A stretch of 52,862 nucleotides of DNA, from IMG/VR virus record IMGVR_UViG_3300008012_000037, positions 1 through 52,862 of that record. The stretch is one strand, 5' to 3'. Each line of letters begins with the position of its first letter. The first letter of the stretch is position 1. Shown here piece after piece: positions 42,088-49,668 of this stretch. This DNA is from a virus. The notes below the pieces were generated by a model. It was not told the origin of the DNA. It saw nothing but the letters and a program-made list of their open reading frames with translations, and ran no database searches. The position numbers were made by a program, and so were the translations under genes.

Positions 42088-42807
42088 ATGAAGAAATGTA
42101 TAGTTCAATATTGGATTCCAGCCGACAAATATTCACAGCCGGATTACAACAAGTTGTTACGGAACCAGCCACTTCACGAAATCAGTTCAAGAAGTTTTAT
42201 AAAATATTGTGCAAAATACAATATTGATTATATCGAAATCAACGAACCCAAGATCAATTGGATACATCCAACATTTGAAAGATTTGATTTATGGCTAGAC
42301 GAGGAATGGTGGCAAAAATATGATCAAATACTATATGCAGACAGTGATATATTCGCTATGCCATGGGCACCAGACATATTCGAGATGTATCCAGATAACG
42401 ACACGTTCAAGTATTGCCATTTCTCAAAAATAGAAAATGCGGAGACGCAAGAACATTTTGATACATTCTATCACGGTTTGCTGAAAAAAGAGTGCAGTTT
42501 GGAAGATGTGCGTGAAAAAGGATTTCAGCCTGGTCTCTTTATTCTGACCAAAAAATCTAGAGACGTGATGAGACCATGGATAGAAAAATTCAAAGAGATA
42601 GGCAATGCTCACGACGGCGAAATCCTAAACTGGGCAAATATCAAAAGTAATGTAAAGATAACCAAAATGGACGAGTGGTTCAATTACAAAAATGCACATT
42701 TCAGGAGAAAACCAAAAATATATTTTTTTCATGCCGCGGGCAATAAGAAAGGAAAATCAGAGAGCCAGGAGGGTATACGAGAGTATCTAAAAAAACATGG
42801 AGTTTAA
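42088..42807 (+). CDS. Glycosyltransferase-like protein (DxD)
   Basis: A 239-residue protein. MKKCIVQYWIPADKYSQPDY opens a GT-A type fold; YDQILYADSDIFAMPWAPDI holds the DxD metal site; KGFQPGLFILTKKSRDVMRP and NAHDGEILNWANIKSN follow. The C-terminus has IYFFHAAGNKKGKSE, which may bind diphosphate. It starts the second glycan block, directly after gp41 with a 17-nt gap. It overlaps the next gene by 11 nt, like members of the 28-31 kb run. Acceptor unknown. Confidence 0.75.
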   Translation: MKKCIVQYWIPADKYSQPDYNKLLRNQPLHEISSRSFIKYCAKYNIDYIEINEPKINWIHPTFERFDLWLDEEWWQKYDQILYADSDIFAMPWAPDIFEMYPDNDTFKYCHFSKIENAETQEHFDTFYHGLLKKECSLEDVREKGFQPGLFILTKKSRDVMRPWIEKFKEIGNAHDGEILNWANIKSNVKITKMDEWFNYKNAHFRRKPKIYFFHAAGNKKGKSESQEGIREYLKKHGV

Positions 42808-43456
42808 GACATACGGATGCAGTTACACGGAATATCAATGGCCCACTTGGACTCATTGGTTAGAGCACGATAACAAAGTAAAAAGATACGGAGTACCCGG
42901 ATGGGGCAACGAGGATATTGCTAGATCTTTGATTTTGAATTGTGACACAAAGTCTACACAGGTTGTGATGTGGTCGGCTTTTGATCGTGTGAGCAGAGAT
43001 GCCAACAAAAAATGGCCATATGTGGGCGAAGGAAAATATACAGGTTCGGACTACAATAAAGAACGCCTGTTATCAAGAACATACGAACAGATCTATCTTG
43101 CTAATCGTTATTGTGCCGACAACAACATAAAGATATTCAATTTCACTGCCTTTCCTTTGGAACTTGGAGAAGATACCGAACTTCACAAAATAAAACACCC
43201 TTTGAAAAAAGATATGCCAACAATGCCTATTAGTTTTGCGGAGTTTTGTTTGGATCATCATGCCCTGCACCCAAACATCAAAGACAGACACCCCACAGTG
43301 TATCAGCACCTCAAATATTATAATGACGTGATGTGTCCTGTACTAGATACCAAAACTGTAGATAAAGATATATCAGAACAAGAATTATATTATTCAAAAT
43401 TAGAAACAAAATCAAATTGGAAAACCTACAGTGGTCCAATAAATTTTATTAAATAG
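42797..43456 (+). CDS. SGNH-hydrolase-like protein
   Basis: A 219-residue protein. Block I is FKTYGCSYTEYQWPTWTHWL with Ser in place of the GDS Ser. GVPGWGNEDIARSLI gives block II Gly/Asn. Block V is likely DRHPTVYQHLKYYND (Asp-x-His). SGNH-type proteins with a GCS(Y/H)T start are common in marine phage genomes, as I recall, often beside glycosyltransferases. May act on an acylated or sulfated sugar. Confidence 0.65.
   Translation: MEFKTYGCSYTEYQWPTWTHWLEHDNKVKRYGVPGWGNEDIARSLILNCDTKSTQVVMWSAFDRVSRDANKKWPYVGEGKYTGSDYNKERLLSRTYEQIYLANRYCADNNIKIFNFTAFPLELGEDTELHKIKHPLKKDMPTMPISFAEFCLDHHALHPNIKDRHPTVYQHLKYYNDVMCPVLDTKTVDKDISEQELYYSKLETKSNWKTYSGPINFIK
43449..43455 (+). promoter_or_regulatory. 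TTAAATA box for the 43462 methyltransferase
   Basis: Ends 7 nt before ATG 43462, overlapping the stop of the SGNH gene; predicted leader 1 nt. Confidence 0.6.
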
Positions 43457-43461
43457 AAAAA

Positions 43462-44004
43462 ATGATATCAGTAAAAGAACTTTACAACAAACAAGAACAT
43501 CAATCAGACAAAGGTGACAAACACAGTTACATAGACAAATACTACGACCCAACATTTACTCCATTAAAAAACAAAGTCAAAAAAATTTGTGAAATTGGAA
43601 TACTAAAAGGCAGTAGCATGAAACTTTGGTATGAGTTTTTTGATGATGCCGAAATACACGGAGTTGACAAGAAATTAAGATGGTTCGAATATGATCATAA
43701 ATCATATCTTGATAGATGTAGATTACATATAGGAAGATCAGATGACACCAAAACTTGGAAACAGATTCCAAAAGATTTTGACATAATTATCGACGACGGA
43801 CACCACGAATATCAAACACAGGCAGACACTTTTCAAATTGCCTGGGAACATCTAAAATCCGGAGGAATATACGTGATCGAAGATCCCGTCGACATAGACA
43901 GAGACAAATCAAGATTTGAAGCACTGCATCCTAGTTGCGAAATTCACGATTTTAGATCTATCAGCAACGTATTCGATGATGTGATAATTCAATACATCAA
44001 GTGA
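43462..44004 (+). CDS. Class I SAM-dependent methyltransferase
   Basis: A 180-residue methyltransferase. Motif I is KKICEIGILKGSSMKLWYEF, the acidic residue of motif II is in IHGVDKKLRW, and DFDIIIDDGHHEYQTQADTF with GGIYVIEDPVDIDRD are motifs IV-V. The IDDGHH...IEDP pattern resembles metal-dependent sugar O-methyltransferases of macrolide pathways (MycE-type). Probably modifies a glycan made by nearby glycosyltransferases. It overlaps the sulfotransferase gene by 4 nt. Confidence 0.85.
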   Translation: MISVKELYNKQEHQSDKGDKHSYIDKYYDPTFTPLKNKVKKICEIGILKGSSMKLWYEFFDDAEIHGVDKKLRWFEYDHKSYLDRCRLHIGRSDDTKTWKQIPKDFDIIIDDGHHEYQTQADTFQIAWEHLKSGGIYVIEDPVDIDRDKSRFEALHPSCEIHDFRSISNVFDDVIIQYIK

Positions 44005-44570
44005 TGGCTTACAGGGCACTGGACAAAATAACTTTCGTTCACATTGCCAAATGTGGCGGCAATGGTATAGCAGATTGGATAAGAAAATCTGAATATCAAT
44101 ACAGCGGAATGACCCATGAAGTTCCTGGCAAACTACCAACTAAATGGCAAGACGATCTTTTTTGTGTTGTTCGCAATCCATGGAGCAGAGTAGTAAGTTT
44201 TTATACCTATTTCAAAAAGACCTGGAACAAACACAACAAGTCAAAATATTTAAAAGTCTTAGACAAGGGATTTGAGCATTTTGTGATGAACTGTGAAGAC
44301 TGGCATCCCGAAATAGATCCCAGCATAGGACTGCCCTGGAACAAACAACTTTGTTCATTGTATTGTCATGAAAATATGAGATATCTTAGACTTGAAAATT
44401 TCTCTAAAGATTTTGAACAAATAAAAAAAATTTGTAATCGTACTGACAACCCTGTCTGGATGAACAAATCAAATACAGAATCTTATCAATCGTTCTATAA
44501 TGATAGAACAATTAACCGTGTTGGTGAGATTTTTGAAGAAGATATAAAAAGATTTAATTACTCCTATTAA
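44001..44570 (+). CDS. Sulfotransferase-family protein
   Basis: A 189-residue protein with both PAPS-binding signatures of Golgi-type carbohydrate sulfotransferases: 5'-phosphosulfate loop FVHIAKCGGNGIADWI (residues 11-26) and 3'-phosphate motif FCVVRNPWSRVVSFY (near residue 53). It would transfer sulfate from PAPS to a hydroxyl, most likely of a sugar. Length is short for the family (usually 220-300). Coupled to the methyltransferase, it suggests a sulfated, methylated surface glycan on virion or host (inference). Confidence 0.85.
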   Translation: MMAYRALDKITFVHIAKCGGNGIADWIRKSEYQYSGMTHEVPGKLPTKWQDDLFCVVRNPWSRVVSFYTYFKKTWNKHNKSKYLKVLDKGFEHFVMNCEDWHPEIDPSIGLPWNKQLCSLYCHENMRYLRLENFSKDFEQIKKICNRTDNPVWMNKSNTESYQSFYNDRTINRVGEIFEEDIKRFNYSY

Positions 44571-44653
44571 AAAATCTAATACCAAAATATACGTAGATAA
44601 ATAGTGCCTGTATAAAAAGAAATACAGACATTCCAAAAAACAAATTAAGACTC

Positions 44654-44683
44654 TTGACAAATTAATCAAATACACGTTACAAT
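44654..44683 (+). promoter_or_regulatory. Strong sigma70-like promoter of the porin gene
   Basis: TTGACA (44654-44659), 18-nt spacer, TACAAT (44678-44683), predicting transcription from about 44690. A GATAAATA box (44595-44602) lies further upstream. This is a host-type promoter, suggesting early expression by host RNA polymerase. Confidence 0.72.
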
Positions 44684-44694
44684 AGACAGAATTT

Positions 44695-44719
44695 GTGTAT
44701 GGTAATAAAATTACCACAC
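44695..44719 (+). promoter_or_regulatory. 5'-end hairpin in porin mRNA
   Basis: GTGT (44695-44698) and GGTAAT (44701-44706) pair with ATTACC (44710-44715) and ACAC (44716-44719) with a 3-nt loop and a 2-nt bulge. It starts a few nt from the predicted mRNA 5' end and stops before the Shine-Dalgarno AAGGAG (44726-44731), like mRNA-stabilising 5' hairpins (ompA is the known case). Confidence 0.5.
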
Positions 44720-44735
44720 AAAGATAAGGAGAAAT

Positions 44736-45680
44736 ATGAAAATAACAAAGAAAAAAACAGGATTGGTTGTTGCGATAATCGTAGCAATTGGAATCTTATG
44801 GGCAGTATTAAAACCTGCTCCGGCCGAGGCATCCGAAGTGGATGTTGACATTTATGGTTCTTTGAACTACATGATCAGCAACAACGAAGATGACAGTGGC
44901 GTTTCTACTTCAAAAGCGGAAAACAACGGATCGAGCATTGGTGCTAATTTCAGTAGCAGTATTTCAGAAGGTGTTAACGGATTCGCAACTATTGAAGTAG
45001 ATGTAGATGCGGACGACTCGGGATCTAGTCCCTTTGATTCAAAACTGGCATTCGCTGGTGTTGACATGGGCGACATGGGTATTGTGTCTGTTGGAAGACA
45101 GAACTCGGTATTCAAAGGTGCTGTGACATCTAAAACAGATGTGTTTCCAGAATACGGAAATAATGCATCTCAAAAGTTGTTCAGCAGAGACTCACACACA
45201 GCAGTTTATTCTAACAACTTTGGTGCTGTCAAAATTGACAACATGATCAAAGTAGATGGAACTACTGGAAAATCTGGTGTTGACGTTTTTGAAACAGCCG
45301 CATCTTTAGATTTGAGTGACACCCTAAATTTAGGTATTGCCTACTCGGACGACAAAGTAAATCAAATACAGTACACAGGTGCTGGAATTACTTTTGACAT
45401 ATCTGAAGCAACTACTTTGGGTTACGCACACACAATCAAGGACACGGAAACCACCAATCTTACCACATCTGCCAATGAGATAGTAGCAAGTCATATAATT
45501 GACAACACTACATACTCGGTCGGATACGGCAAGATTGAGGACGGTGCCGCCTACACAACAGTTGGAGCCGAAAAGAAAATTGGCGAAAACTTTAGCGTAT
45601 ATGGCGCTTTCGAAATGACCGACCCAGCGTCTGGCGTTGACACGCAGGATGCCGCGGCAGGAATCAAGTTTACATTCTAA
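44736..45680 (+). CDS. Gram-negative outer-membrane porin-like protein
   Basis: A 314-residue protein. Residues 1-35 are a signal peptide: KKKTG, the hydrophobic VVAIIVAIGILWAVL, then PAPAEAS as probable cleavage site. The mature part starts VDVDIYGSLNYMI, has MGIVSVGRQNSVFKGAV (porin-type loop before the constriction), alternating beta-strands, and ends FSVYGAFEM...GIKFTF with a terminal Phe, the beta-barrel assembly signal. This is the layout of general porins (about 300 residues, 16 strands). It would be inserted in the host outer membrane, changing permeability or receptor display. Lambdoid phage PA-2 (Lc porin) is the known precedent for a phage-encoded porin. Confidence 0.85.
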   Translation: MKITKKKTGLVVAIIVAIGILWAVLKPAPAEASEVDVDIYGSLNYMISNNEDDSGVSTSKAENNGSSIGANFSSSISEGVNGFATIEVDVDADDSGSSPFDSKLAFAGVDMGDMGIVSVGRQNSVFKGAVTSKTDVFPEYGNNASQKLFSRDSHTAVYSNNFGAVKIDNMIKVDGTTGKSGVDVFETAASLDLSDTLNLGIAYSDDKVNQIQYTGAGITFDISEATTLGYAHTIKDTETTNLTTSANEIVASHIIDNTTYSVGYGKIEDGAAYTTVGAEKKIGENFSVYGAFEMTDPASGVDTQDAAAGIKFTF

Positions 45681-45695
45681 TCATTGATCCATTTT

Positions 45696-45753
45696 GTTTG
45701 CCTATAATTCCTTGGGTGATAAGTAAAATTGCTCAAGGCAAATATAGGCAAAC
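45696..45753 (+). promoter_or_regulatory. Structured leader before the DnaE-like gene
   Basis: GTTTGCCTATA (45696-45706) pairs perfectly with TATAGGCAAAC (45743-45753), and CCTTGGG (45710-45716) pairs with CTCAAGG (45733-45739) inside it with one G-U, leaving a 16-nt loop. No T-run follows, so it is not a standard terminator for the porin gene. The right arm is part of three GGCA boxes spaced 10 nt (45735, 45745, 45755) running to ATG 45761. Confidence 0.6.
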
Positions 45754-45760
45754 ATAGGCA

Positions 45761-47452
45761 ATGAAAGATAAAGAACTGAACGACATAACCAGGCTGTACG
45801 ATAGATTCATCAGGCAATGCCCAGGCACAGAAGAATACACCCAGAGGCTCGCTGAAGAGACTCGTATCATCCTACAACTACGTTTCGTAGATTACTTCAT
45901 ACAAATATGTGACATCATAAAACTCACCAGAGACATACCTCACATGACCAGAGGTTCCGCTGGTAGTTCGTTGGTCTGCTACTTGCTTGGCATAACTGAT
46001 GTGGATCCTGTGGAGTGGGGCATACCCATTGCACGATTTTTGAATCCAAACAGAGACGATCTACCAGATGTGGATATTGATTTTCCCCACCACAGTCAGG
46101 AAGAAGTCATGAAAAGGATATTCAAAAAGTGGCCGGGAAGTTCTGCACGAATTTCTAACTACGTGCTCTTTAAAGAAAAAAGTGCTAAACGAGAAGCGGC
46201 AAAAAGATTGGGTGCGAAAGGTAAACTCCCTCGCAGGTTCACATACGAGTCAGTTGGTGTTGATCCCACTGAAGCAAAAAGGATTGAACAAAAACTGATG
46301 GGCAAGAAGAGATGCATATCAAAACACTGCGGAGGAATACTGATGTTTCAAAGACAACTACCAAAAAGCCTGTTCACGGCGGAAAACCAAATACTACTAG
46401 ACAAGAACGAAGTGGAGGACTTGGAACACCTCAAGGTGGACATTTTGGCAAATAGAGGACTATCTCAACTGCTGGAAGTAGACCCCGTGACCAAATTAAC
46501 CGAGTATCCTGAAGAAGATAAAGAGACAGCGGAACTATTATGTAGGGGCGACGTGCTGGGAGTCACACAGGCAGAATCCCCGGCAATGAGGAGACTGTTT
46601 CGTGCCATACAACCAAAGTCAATGAAAGATTGTGTGTTCGCAACAGCATTGATAAGACCAGTGGCTGTGTCAGGAAGGAAAAAGGCAACAATGTTTCACG
46701 ACTGGTCAAAGGAAAGAATGGAAGACACTATAGTATATGAAGACGATGCCATTGACAGAATATCCGAGGTGCTGGGTATTGACAAATACGAGGCAGACAA
46801 ATACAGGAGAGCATTCGCAAAAAAAAATGAAGAAAAAATCTTAGAGTTTACAACAAGACTTGGCAATCACCCAAGAAAAAATTCAATAATAGAAATGTTA
46901 CAAGGACTGTCTGGGTTTGGTTTGTGCAGAGCTCACGCCATAAATCTAGGAAGATTGATCTGGGCTCTAGCCTATCAAAAAGCACATAACAAAAAAAAGT
47001 TCTGGGAGGCGTGTCTTAAACATTGTCATGGATCATATAGACGTTGGGTTTACAGAATTGAAGCAAAAAGAGTAGGAATAGATGTAGTCACACCATCAAA
47101 CTCGGATAAATGGGACACACCGGATTTTCAATATAGGAAATATGGTTGGTGGAGTTCAAAAAACTTTATGCCAGGTATGTATGTAAGAGAACTCTACATG
47201 GACAAAGTTGAATTTGCAGGACTGATAGCAAACGGCAGAGTGTTTAGAGGAGACAAAGGCAAGTATGTAACATTTTTGACACTTGGTGTTGGTAATGGAA
47301 AATATATAGATGTCACAATAAAGAAACCATTTTCCTATCACGATCATGACGTGGTCTGGGGACAAGGAATAATAAGACAATCAAACAATTCCGAATATCT
47401 TGATGTATATGATGCAAAAGGATTTACACTTGAAAAATATCAAAAATTATAA
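45761..47452 (+). CDS. DnaE-like (C-family) DNA polymerase without PHP domain
   Basis: A 563-residue protein, half the length of DnaE (1160). The palm begins with HMTRGSAGSSLVCYLLGITD (61-80; E. coli [20 protein letters not shown]) and reaches the catalytic motif LPDVDIDF (101-108, D103/D105). The third Asp is in LKVDILANRG (D227). The finger region has FATALIRPVAVSG and the F-x-K-x-H-A motif appears as GFGLCRAHAINLGRLIWAL. The C-terminus (EFAGLIANGRVFRGDKGKYV) is OB-like. PHP, and thus proofreading, is absent. No PolB (gp43) lies in the window. Possibly a translesion or specialised polymerase. Leader structured as described. Confidence 0.9.
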   Translation: MKDKELNDITRLYDRFIRQCPGTEEYTQRLAEETRIILQLRFVDYFIQICDIIKLTRDIPHMTRGSAGSSLVCYLLGITDVDPVEWGIPIARFLNPNRDDLPDVDIDFPHHSQEEVMKRIFKKWPGSSARISNYVLFKEKSAKREAAKRLGAKGKLPRRFTYESVGVDPTEAKRIEQKLMGKKRCISKHCGGILMFQRQLPKSLFTAENQILLDKNEVEDLEHLKVDILANRGLSQLLEVDPVTKLTEYPEEDKETAELLCRGDVLGVTQAESPAMRRLFRAIQPKSMKDCVFATALIRPVAVSGRKKATMFHDWSKERMEDTIVYEDDAIDRISEVLGIDKYEADKYRRAFAKKNEEKILEFTTRLGNHPRKNSIIEMLQGLSGFGLCRAHAINLGRLIWALAYQKAHNKKKFWEACLKHCHGSYRRWVYRIEAKRVGIDVVTPSNSDKWDTPDFQYRKYGWWSSKNFMPGMYVRELYMDKVEFAGLIANGRVFRGDKGKYVTFLTLGVGNGKYIDVTIKKPFSYHDHDVVWGQGIIRQSNNSEYLDVYDAKGFTLEKYQKL

Positions 47453-47469
47453 TATAATTGAAAGTATCT

Positions 47470-47784
47470 ATGCCCTACGTTGTAAATGATAAATGCATAT
47501 TGTGTAAACACACAGATTGTGTAGAAGTATGCCCGGTAGACTGCTTCTACGAAGGTGAAAATATGTTGGTTATAAATCCAGACGAATGCATAGACTGTGG
47601 CGTGTGTGAACCGGAGTGTCCGGTGGATGCTATTGAACCCCTGGACAGTGGTGAATTAGTTGAATTCAACAGGACCTGGTCAAACAAATGGCCAAATATC
47701 ACACAAAAAAAGGATGCATTGCCGGAAGCAGAAAAATATGCCAACGAAACAAATAAACTAGAAAAATATTTTAAAAACAAATGA
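47470..47784 (+). CDS. fdxA: 7Fe (3Fe-4S/4Fe-4S) ferredoxin FdxA
   Basis: A 104-residue ferredoxin from ATG 47470; a TTG reading (47458) would add four residues. Cys layout C9-x2-C12-x4-C17-x3-C21-P and C40-x2-C43-x2-C46-x3-C50-P, with C25, matches Azotobacter ferredoxin I, including [29 protein letters not shown] and [16 protein letters not shown] near the C-terminus. It carries low-potential electrons in the cytoplasm. It is preceded by overlapping TATAAT boxes (47448-47458) at the end of the DnaE gene. It overlaps DUF2061 by 4 nt. Likely acquired from a proteobacterial host. Confidence 0.95.
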   Translation: MPYVVNDKCILCKHTDCVEVCPVDCFYEGENMLVINPDECIDCGVCEPECPVDAIEPLDSGELVEFNRTWSNKWPNITQKKDALPEAEKYANETNKLEKYFKNK

Positions 47785-48014
47785 GTGAATTCAAAAACGG
47801 AATTTTTCAAACATTCAGGACCTTGATGAAATCCAGTTCTTTGGGTCTTGCGGTGATCTATACACTGGGTCACATCTGCATCGCCATGGCAGTGGTTTAC
47901 TATTTTACAGGTTCTAGCCTTTGGGAGGCCGGCCTAGTGGCTTTGGTTGAACCGTCAATAAATGGAATTTGGTTCTACATCCTTCATCGATGTTGGACAA
48001 CATTCAATGACTGA
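47781..48014 (+). CDS. DUF2061-like small membrane protein
   Basis: A 77-residue protein with two hydrophobic segments: [21 protein letters not shown] and [19 protein letters not shown], separated by [22 protein letters not shown] and the ending LHRCW resemble DUF2061 (K-x-x-x-Y/S-R ... ALxExxxKxxxYYxHERxW). DUF2061 is a two-helix membrane protein of unknown role. It overlaps fdxA by 4 nt and the PLP-enzyme gene by 8 nt, so all are coupled. Confidence 0.75.
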   Translation: MSEFKNGIFQTFRTLMKSSSLGLAVIYTLGHICIAMAVVYYFTGSSLWEAGLVALVEPSINGIWFYILHRCWTTFND

Positions 48015-48876
48015 TAAAATAAAAAATTATAAATTGAACAGGGCAAGTGTTCCCATCAACAGCCACGAGACAAAAGATTTTATAGAAAAAAATCTTTCGG
48101 TGTTTCACACAGGTAGCAAACATATTACACAGATAGAAGTGGAGGAATCATTTAGAAAATTTCTAACAAAGAACACAAACAACAGCATAAATCTAGACAA
48201 CTTTAAATATGCCGAGTATTGTTACGGAACAAGTCAGGCTATAACCGAATTCATAGCAAGAAATAATAAAAGAAGGTTGCGTGTCAGCAAAATAGATTTC
48301 GTTCTTTCAAAGATAGTTGGCAATGCCTATAAAATAAAAATAACATCATTGGAAGAAGACAAAATAAGAAAAAACGACTGCATCGTGATTAGTTTTCCTT
48401 TTAGTGGTAACGGATCTTACTACAACAATTATGAAGAGATCTTGAATGAAGCAACTAAATTACAAGTTCCGGTTCTCATAGACGGTGCCTATTTTGGGAT
48501 CGGTAACGGAATAGAATACCCAATCAATCATGATTGCGTTACTGATTTTACAACAAGCCTGAGCAAGTCACATGGAGTTGCTGACTATAGGATAGGCATA
48601 AGATTCAGGAAAGAATTTGTAGACGATCACATTTCTGCTTCTAAAGATGCGGATGTTTTCAACAGATTTGCGGCCTGTGTGGGAGTCTGTCTGATGTCAA
48701 ACTTTACACACGATCACTTACTTAAAAAATACGTTTCACAACAAAAAAAGATATGTGATGATTTAAAAATAGATATGACAAAAACTTTAACTTTTGGACT
48801 GGGGGATAACAAGGCGTGGTCCGATTATGCACGGGGCGACAATGCGAGAATATGTATCAGCGAAAATTTTGTATGA
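48007..48876 (+). CDS. Short PLP-dependent aminotransferase-like enzyme
   Basis: A 289-residue protein from ATG 48007 ([20 protein letters not shown]). The PLP-pyridine Asp is in VPVLIDGAYFGIGNG and the Schiff-base Lys in DFTTSLSKSHGVADYRIGIR, the layout of fold-type I aminotransferases (D-x-A/x-Y ... S-x-S-K). DCIVISFPFSGNGSYYNN before it fits the PLP-ring-stacking region. The usual length is ~370-400, so it is trimmed. The frame start at 47962 is rejected because ATG 48007 is coupled to the DUF2061 stop. Substrate unknown; the next gene is a 2OG oxygenase. Confidence 0.75.
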   Translation: MTDKIKNYKLNRASVPINSHETKDFIEKNLSVFHTGSKHITQIEVEESFRKFLTKNTNNSINLDNFKYAEYCYGTSQAITEFIARNNKRRLRVSKIDFVLSKIVGNAYKIKITSLEEDKIRKNDCIVISFPFSGNGSYYNNYEEILNEATKLQVPVLIDGAYFGIGNGIEYPINHDCVTDFTTSLSKSHGVADYRIGIRFRKEFVDDHISASKDADVFNRFAACVGVCLMSNFTHDHLLKKYVSQQKKICDDLKIDMTKTLTFGLGDNKAWSDYARGDNARICISENFV

Positions 48877-49447
48877 CGAATTAGAGAAAGTCGACTTCAT
48901 AGAATACGGAAATATAGATCTTCCCTGGAAACACTACGTCACCGAATGTGAAAAGTCGAGATCACTTAATCCAGAATACAATATTAGTCCTTTTGACGGT
49001 GAAGTATGGCAACCCGGAGCAAAGAAAATGTTCAGCATCGTCGATACCTGGAAAGAATGGGGTTACACAGAACACAACACAAGGATATGGAAGACCACCA
49101 ATCAGAAACCAAAAATAAATTTTGATTGGGAAAAAGATATCAGCAAATACCTACCTTTCTCTGACTGCATAGTGACTCCAACCATGCAGGAACCAGGACA
49201 TACCTTGCCATGGCATCAGGACAACTTTGTGCTTCTCAAAGAAAAATATCCATCTGGCAACATTTTAAGATTTTTGATATTCATGGAAGACTCATCGACA
49301 GGCCATGCCTTGCAGATCAAGGATACCTGGAAAACAAGTTGGCGAGCAGGAGATGTTATAGTATGGTATCCCAACGCAGGGCATCTATCTATAAACATAG
49401 GAAACAAAAACAAATGGACCTGTAACGTTACAGGTGTGCTGAAATGA
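48842..49447 (+). CDS. Fe(II)/2-oxoglutarate oxygenase-like protein
   Basis: A 201-residue protein from ATG 48842 (MREYVSAKILYDELEKVDFI); the upstream in-frame start at 48794 lies well inside the PLP gene. The cupin core shows HTLPWHQDNFVLLKEK (His-x-Asp of the iron site) and SWRAGDVIVWYPNAGHLSIN (distal His and a following basic residue for 2OG), as in Asp/Asn beta-hydroxylase-like and PHYH-like families. It overlaps the PLP gene by 35 nt. Probably hydroxylates an amino acid or a protein side chain made or released by the PLP step (inference). Confidence 0.75.
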   Translation: MREYVSAKILYDELEKVDFIEYGNIDLPWKHYVTECEKSRSLNPEYNISPFDGEVWQPGAKKMFSIVDTWKEWGYTEHNTRIWKTTNQKPKINFDWEKDISKYLPFSDCIVTPTMQEPGHTLPWHQDNFVLLKEKYPSGNILRFLIFMEDSSTGHALQIKDTWKTSWRAGDVIVWYPNAGHLSINIGNKNKWTCNVTGVLK

Positions 49448-49668
49448 AATTGGCTAAATTAGAGTCTCTACAGAAACTCAAAGACCAAGGACCTCGTAAA
49501 AAAGACAGAGCATATTGGAAAATTTCCAAAAGAGATATAAACCAATCCAACTATAATATATGGCTCTGTTGGATGCAGATGGTGATTGATTATTTGGTAA
49601 AAAGAGCGGAGCGAAGCGCCAAAATAAAAGACAGCGTAAGCGTAAATTTAGAAAACAGCGAAGCGTAA
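49444..49668 (+). CDS. Small basic protein of unknown function
   Basis: A 74-residue protein (MKLAKLESLQKLKDQGPRKK), coupled by an ATGA overlap. The core YNIWLCWMQMVIDYLVKRAE is amphipathic. Its last 20 codons run into the GCGAAGC/GCGTAAGC repeats, encoding RAERSAKIKDSVSVNLENSEA, so the C-terminus may be shaped by the repeats and the ancestral protein may have ended earlier. Confidence 0.55.
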   Translation: MKLAKLESLQKLKDQGPRKKDRAYWKISKRDINQSNYNIWLCWMQMVIDYLVKRAERSAKIKDSVSVNLENSEA

